Below, piece after piece: positions 62,144 to 64,000 of a DNA stretch of 64,000 bases; position 1 is the stretch's first letter, and every line of letters begins with the position of its first letter. Made by a program: the position numbers and the translations under genes. The DNA lies in assembly GCF_001270745.1 (NCBI RefSeq), contig NZ_KQ434753.1:403155-467154 (forward strand), written 5' to 3'. The notes under the pieces were generated by a model. It was given only the letters and a program-made list of their open reading frames with translations, was not told where the DNA came from and did not search any database. The DNA comes from Jiangella muralis (GTDB lineage: Bacteria > Actinomycetota > Actinomycetes > Jiangellales > Jiangellaceae).

Positions 62144-64000
62144 CTACCCGGCGTCCACCGCCGTCAGCACGGGCCGGCCCAGCGACGCGGAGAAGGTCCA
62201 GACGGAGGCGAAGTCCCAGCCCATGGCCGCGTACGTCGCCTGGGTAGCGGCCTCGACGGCGGTGCGGGTGGCGCCGTTGAGGGTGTCCGCACCGGTCGCC
62301 GGCACCGACTGGGTCCTGGCGTCCACTGTCTCCGCCGCGGCGTTGCCGGTCAGCGTCGCGGTGTTCCCGGCCAGCACGCGGGCGACGACGCGGTGGGCGT
62401 ACCCGGTGGCGACGACGCGGGAGTTGAGCGCCATGCTGTCCCGCAGCGTCGTGCCGGTGTAGGCGTAGCCGCTGATCCCGCCCGCGTTCGCGTTGCCCAC
62501 CACCTCGATGTGGCCGGTGGCGTAGGTGCGCTCGGTCAGCGAACCGGCGCCGGTGATGCCGGCCACCCCGCCCGCCTGCCGCCCGGCGACGGCGTAGACG
62601 GAGGCGGTCGAGTAGCTGTCGCGCAGTTGTCCGTACGAGTACCCGACCACGCCGCCCACGGTCGAGCCGCCGACCATCAGGCCGGACGTCGTCACGCGCT
62701 CGACGACGCCGCGGCTGGTGTCGGCCAGGATCCCGACGTTCGAGCCGGCGGTCTCCACCGCAGCGTCGTCGACGGCCAGGTCGTGCACGCGGCCGCCCGC
62801 GGCGACCAGCGGGAACAGCCCGCCCGTCGACGACGTGAAGCCGGTCAGCCGGTGCCCCGCCCCGTCCAGCTCGCCGGAGAACCCGGTCCGCGCGACGGTG
62901 AGCCCGGGGTGCCCGCTCAGGTCGAGGTCGGCCGCCAGCCGGTAGCGCTGGTCCGGGAACGCGGTGAGCTGCGCCAGTTCGGCCACGGAGGACACCAGGT
63001 AGGCGCCGTCGGCGTCCCGCGGCAGCGACGGCACGCCCGGCTCGCCCGTGCCCGGCGGCACGTCCTCCGGCACCGACCGCAGCACCGGCCGGCGCCCGTC
63101 CGCGGACCAGGTCCAGACGGTGTCGAGGTCCCAGCCGAGCGTGTCGCGGAAGAATGCCGGGTCCTGCACCTGCGCGGTCGTCGCCGAGGCGCCCGCGAGG
63201 TTGTCCGCGGCCGGCGGGTCCAGCACGGCGGGCACCTGCGCGACGAGGCTCTCGACGGCCCAGTTGCCGGCCAGGGACGCGGTGTTGCCGGCCAGCACCC
63301 GGCCGAGCACGCGGTGGGCGTATTCGGGCGCCGTCACGGTCGGGTTCAGGGCGACGGAATCGCGCAGCACGGTGCCGGTGTAGCCGTAGCCCGCGACGCC
63401 GCCGGCGTTCCGGGTCGACGCGCCCACCGGCCCGGCCGCGTAGACCCGCTCCGTCGTCGACCCGGCCAGCGCGACACCGACCACGCCGCCGGCCTCGGTC
63501 CCGTAGCTCTGCACCCGCGCCGTCGAGTACGCGTCGCGCAGCACGCCCGCGTTGTCGCCGACGATGCCACCGGCCCGCGAACCGGCCGTGACCAGGCCGG
63601 TCGTGTAGACCCGCTCGACGGTGCCCGAGTTGGTGTCGGCCACGATGCCGCCCCGCGCGGTTACCGTCGCGACGTCGGCGCCGACGATCGCGAGGTCGTG
63701 CACAGCGCCTTCGTTGACGCCGAACAGCCCGCCGCTCGTGCTGGTGAGACCGGTCAGCGTGTGCCCGTCGCCGTCCAGGTCGCCGGAGAACGCCTCGACC
63801 CGCGCGACGACGCCGGTGAGGTCGAGGTCGGTGGTCAGCCGGTACGACGCGGCCGGGTCGGTCCCGATCTTGCCGAGGTCGTCGGCGGAGTCCAGCAGGT
63901 ACGGGTCATCGGCGGTGCCCGAACCGGCCAGCGCCTCCCGCAGGACCACCGCCGGGCGCAGTTCCTTGCCCTTGCGCGGGCTGTCCCAGAAGTGCACCCG
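62144..64000 (-). CDS. GLUG-repeat surface protein (C-terminal part, cut by window edge)
   Basis: About 617 residues are visible and the gene continues past 64000. Two homologous halves of about 300 residues each contain (Y)RLxxDLDLxG, FSGxLDGxGHxLTGxTSxxGGLF, GLUG-like units (GGIVGDNAGVLRDAYSTARV, GGVVGYSYGQLRDSYSTASV) and a closing GWDxxxVWxxSAxxGRPVL. Such repeats form beta-solenoids in exported adhesins and IgA-protease-like proteins. The first visible residues (HFWDSPRKGKELRPAVVL) belong to a different upstream domain. No sorting signal at the C-terminus, so it may be secreted. Confidence 0.88.
   Translation of the reverse strand, partial: RVHFWDSPRKGKELRPAVVLREALAGSGTADDPYLLDSADDLGKIGTDPAASYRLTTDLDLTGVVARVEAFSGDLDGDGHTLTGLTSTSGGLFGVNEGAVHDLAIVGADVATVTARGGIVADTNSGTVERVYTTGLVTAGSRAGGIVGDNAGVLRDAYSTARVQSYGTEAGGVVGVALAGSTTERVYAAGPVGASTRNAGGVAGYGYTGTVLRDSVALNPTVTAPEYAHRVLGRVLAGNTASLAGNWAVESLVAQVPAVLDPPAADNLAGASATTAQVQDPAFFRDTLGWDLDTVWTWSADGRRPVLRSVPEDVPPGTGEPGVPSLPRDADGAYLVSSVAELAQLTAFPDQRYRLAADLDLSGHPGLTVARTGFSGELDGAGHRLTGFTSSTGGLFPLVAAGGRVHDLAVDDAAVETAGSNVGILADTSRGVVERVTTSGLMVGGSTVGGVVGYSYGQLRDSYSTASVYAVAGRQAGGVAGITGAGSLTERTYATGHIEVVGNANAGGISGYAYTGTTLRDSMALNSRVVATGYAHRVVARVLAGNTATLTGNAAAETVDARTQSVPATGADTLNGATRTAVEAATQATYAAMGWDFASVWTFSASLGRPVLTAVDAG

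Overview
The window is about 64 kb of very GC-rich DNA with strongly GC3-biased genes, GTG starts, TANNNT -10 boxes and leaderless-type promoters. Together with a mycothiol conjugate amidase (mca), an F420-type LLM oxidoreductase, LPXTG-anchored proteins and several actinobacterial DUF families, this indicates a Gram-positive actinomycete chromosome, probably free-living or soil-type. I cannot name the genus. I see no rRNA, tRNA, CRISPR array, transposase or prophage gene.

Layout. 1-3980 (minus): a tightly overlapped operon of three glycosyltransferases and an ABC exporter, cut by the window edge. 4110-6161: thioredoxin-fold/hexosidase-like protein. 6187-9693: large SpaA-repeat LPXTG surface protein. 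10023-12451: secreted beta-propeller protein, VOC protein and AraC-type regulator. 12570-14713: housekeeping block mca / DUF4307 / greA. 14786-18075: DrrAB-type ABC exporter and a DUF2089/DUF4097 pair. 18134-25402: metabolism and stress (ilvA, F420 oxidoreductase, metB-like gene, a divergent MocR/YczE pair, msrA). 25467-26210: a DUF3800 gene of lower GC whose stop codon abuts a three-way-junction RNA-like structure; this is the most island-like spot. 26262-30619: DUF3152 protein, an ECF sigma factor with its overlapping membrane partner, a wall-anchored trypsin-like protease and NfeD. 30635-37441: cystathionine beta-synthase, SGNH hydrolase, thiolase with a palindromic operator, DUF4287, Bax-inhibitor-1 family and DUF3352. 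A 166-bp palindromic element with perfect 21-bp terminal inverted repeats follows at 37445-37610.

37678-52031 is the most unusual region. Two paralogous cassettes diverge from one 182-bp promoter region (44607-44788). Each reads outward as a large LuxR-family ATPase regulator, then a tiny acidic, proline-rich peptide gene ending in (W/Y)EPL, then a secreted subtilase with a PA-like domain. In the left cassette the subtilase carries an extra C-terminal beta domain. In the right cassette the homologous domain is a separate lipoprotein that overlaps the subtilase stop by ATGA. This looks like a duplicated regulator/peptide/protease system and is my main candidate for something undescribed.

52128-64000: MarR regulator, acetyltransferase, small membrane protein, a methyltransferase with an apparent single-base frameshift, a berberine-bridge-type flavoenzyme divergent from a MocR regulator, a MarR/membrane-protein pair, a quinone-oxidoreductase-like gene under three tandem 18-bp repeats, a lipoprotein, a gene-poor stretch with a degraded fragment and a 17-bp hairpin, a TetR regulator, and the end of a GLUG-repeat surface protein.
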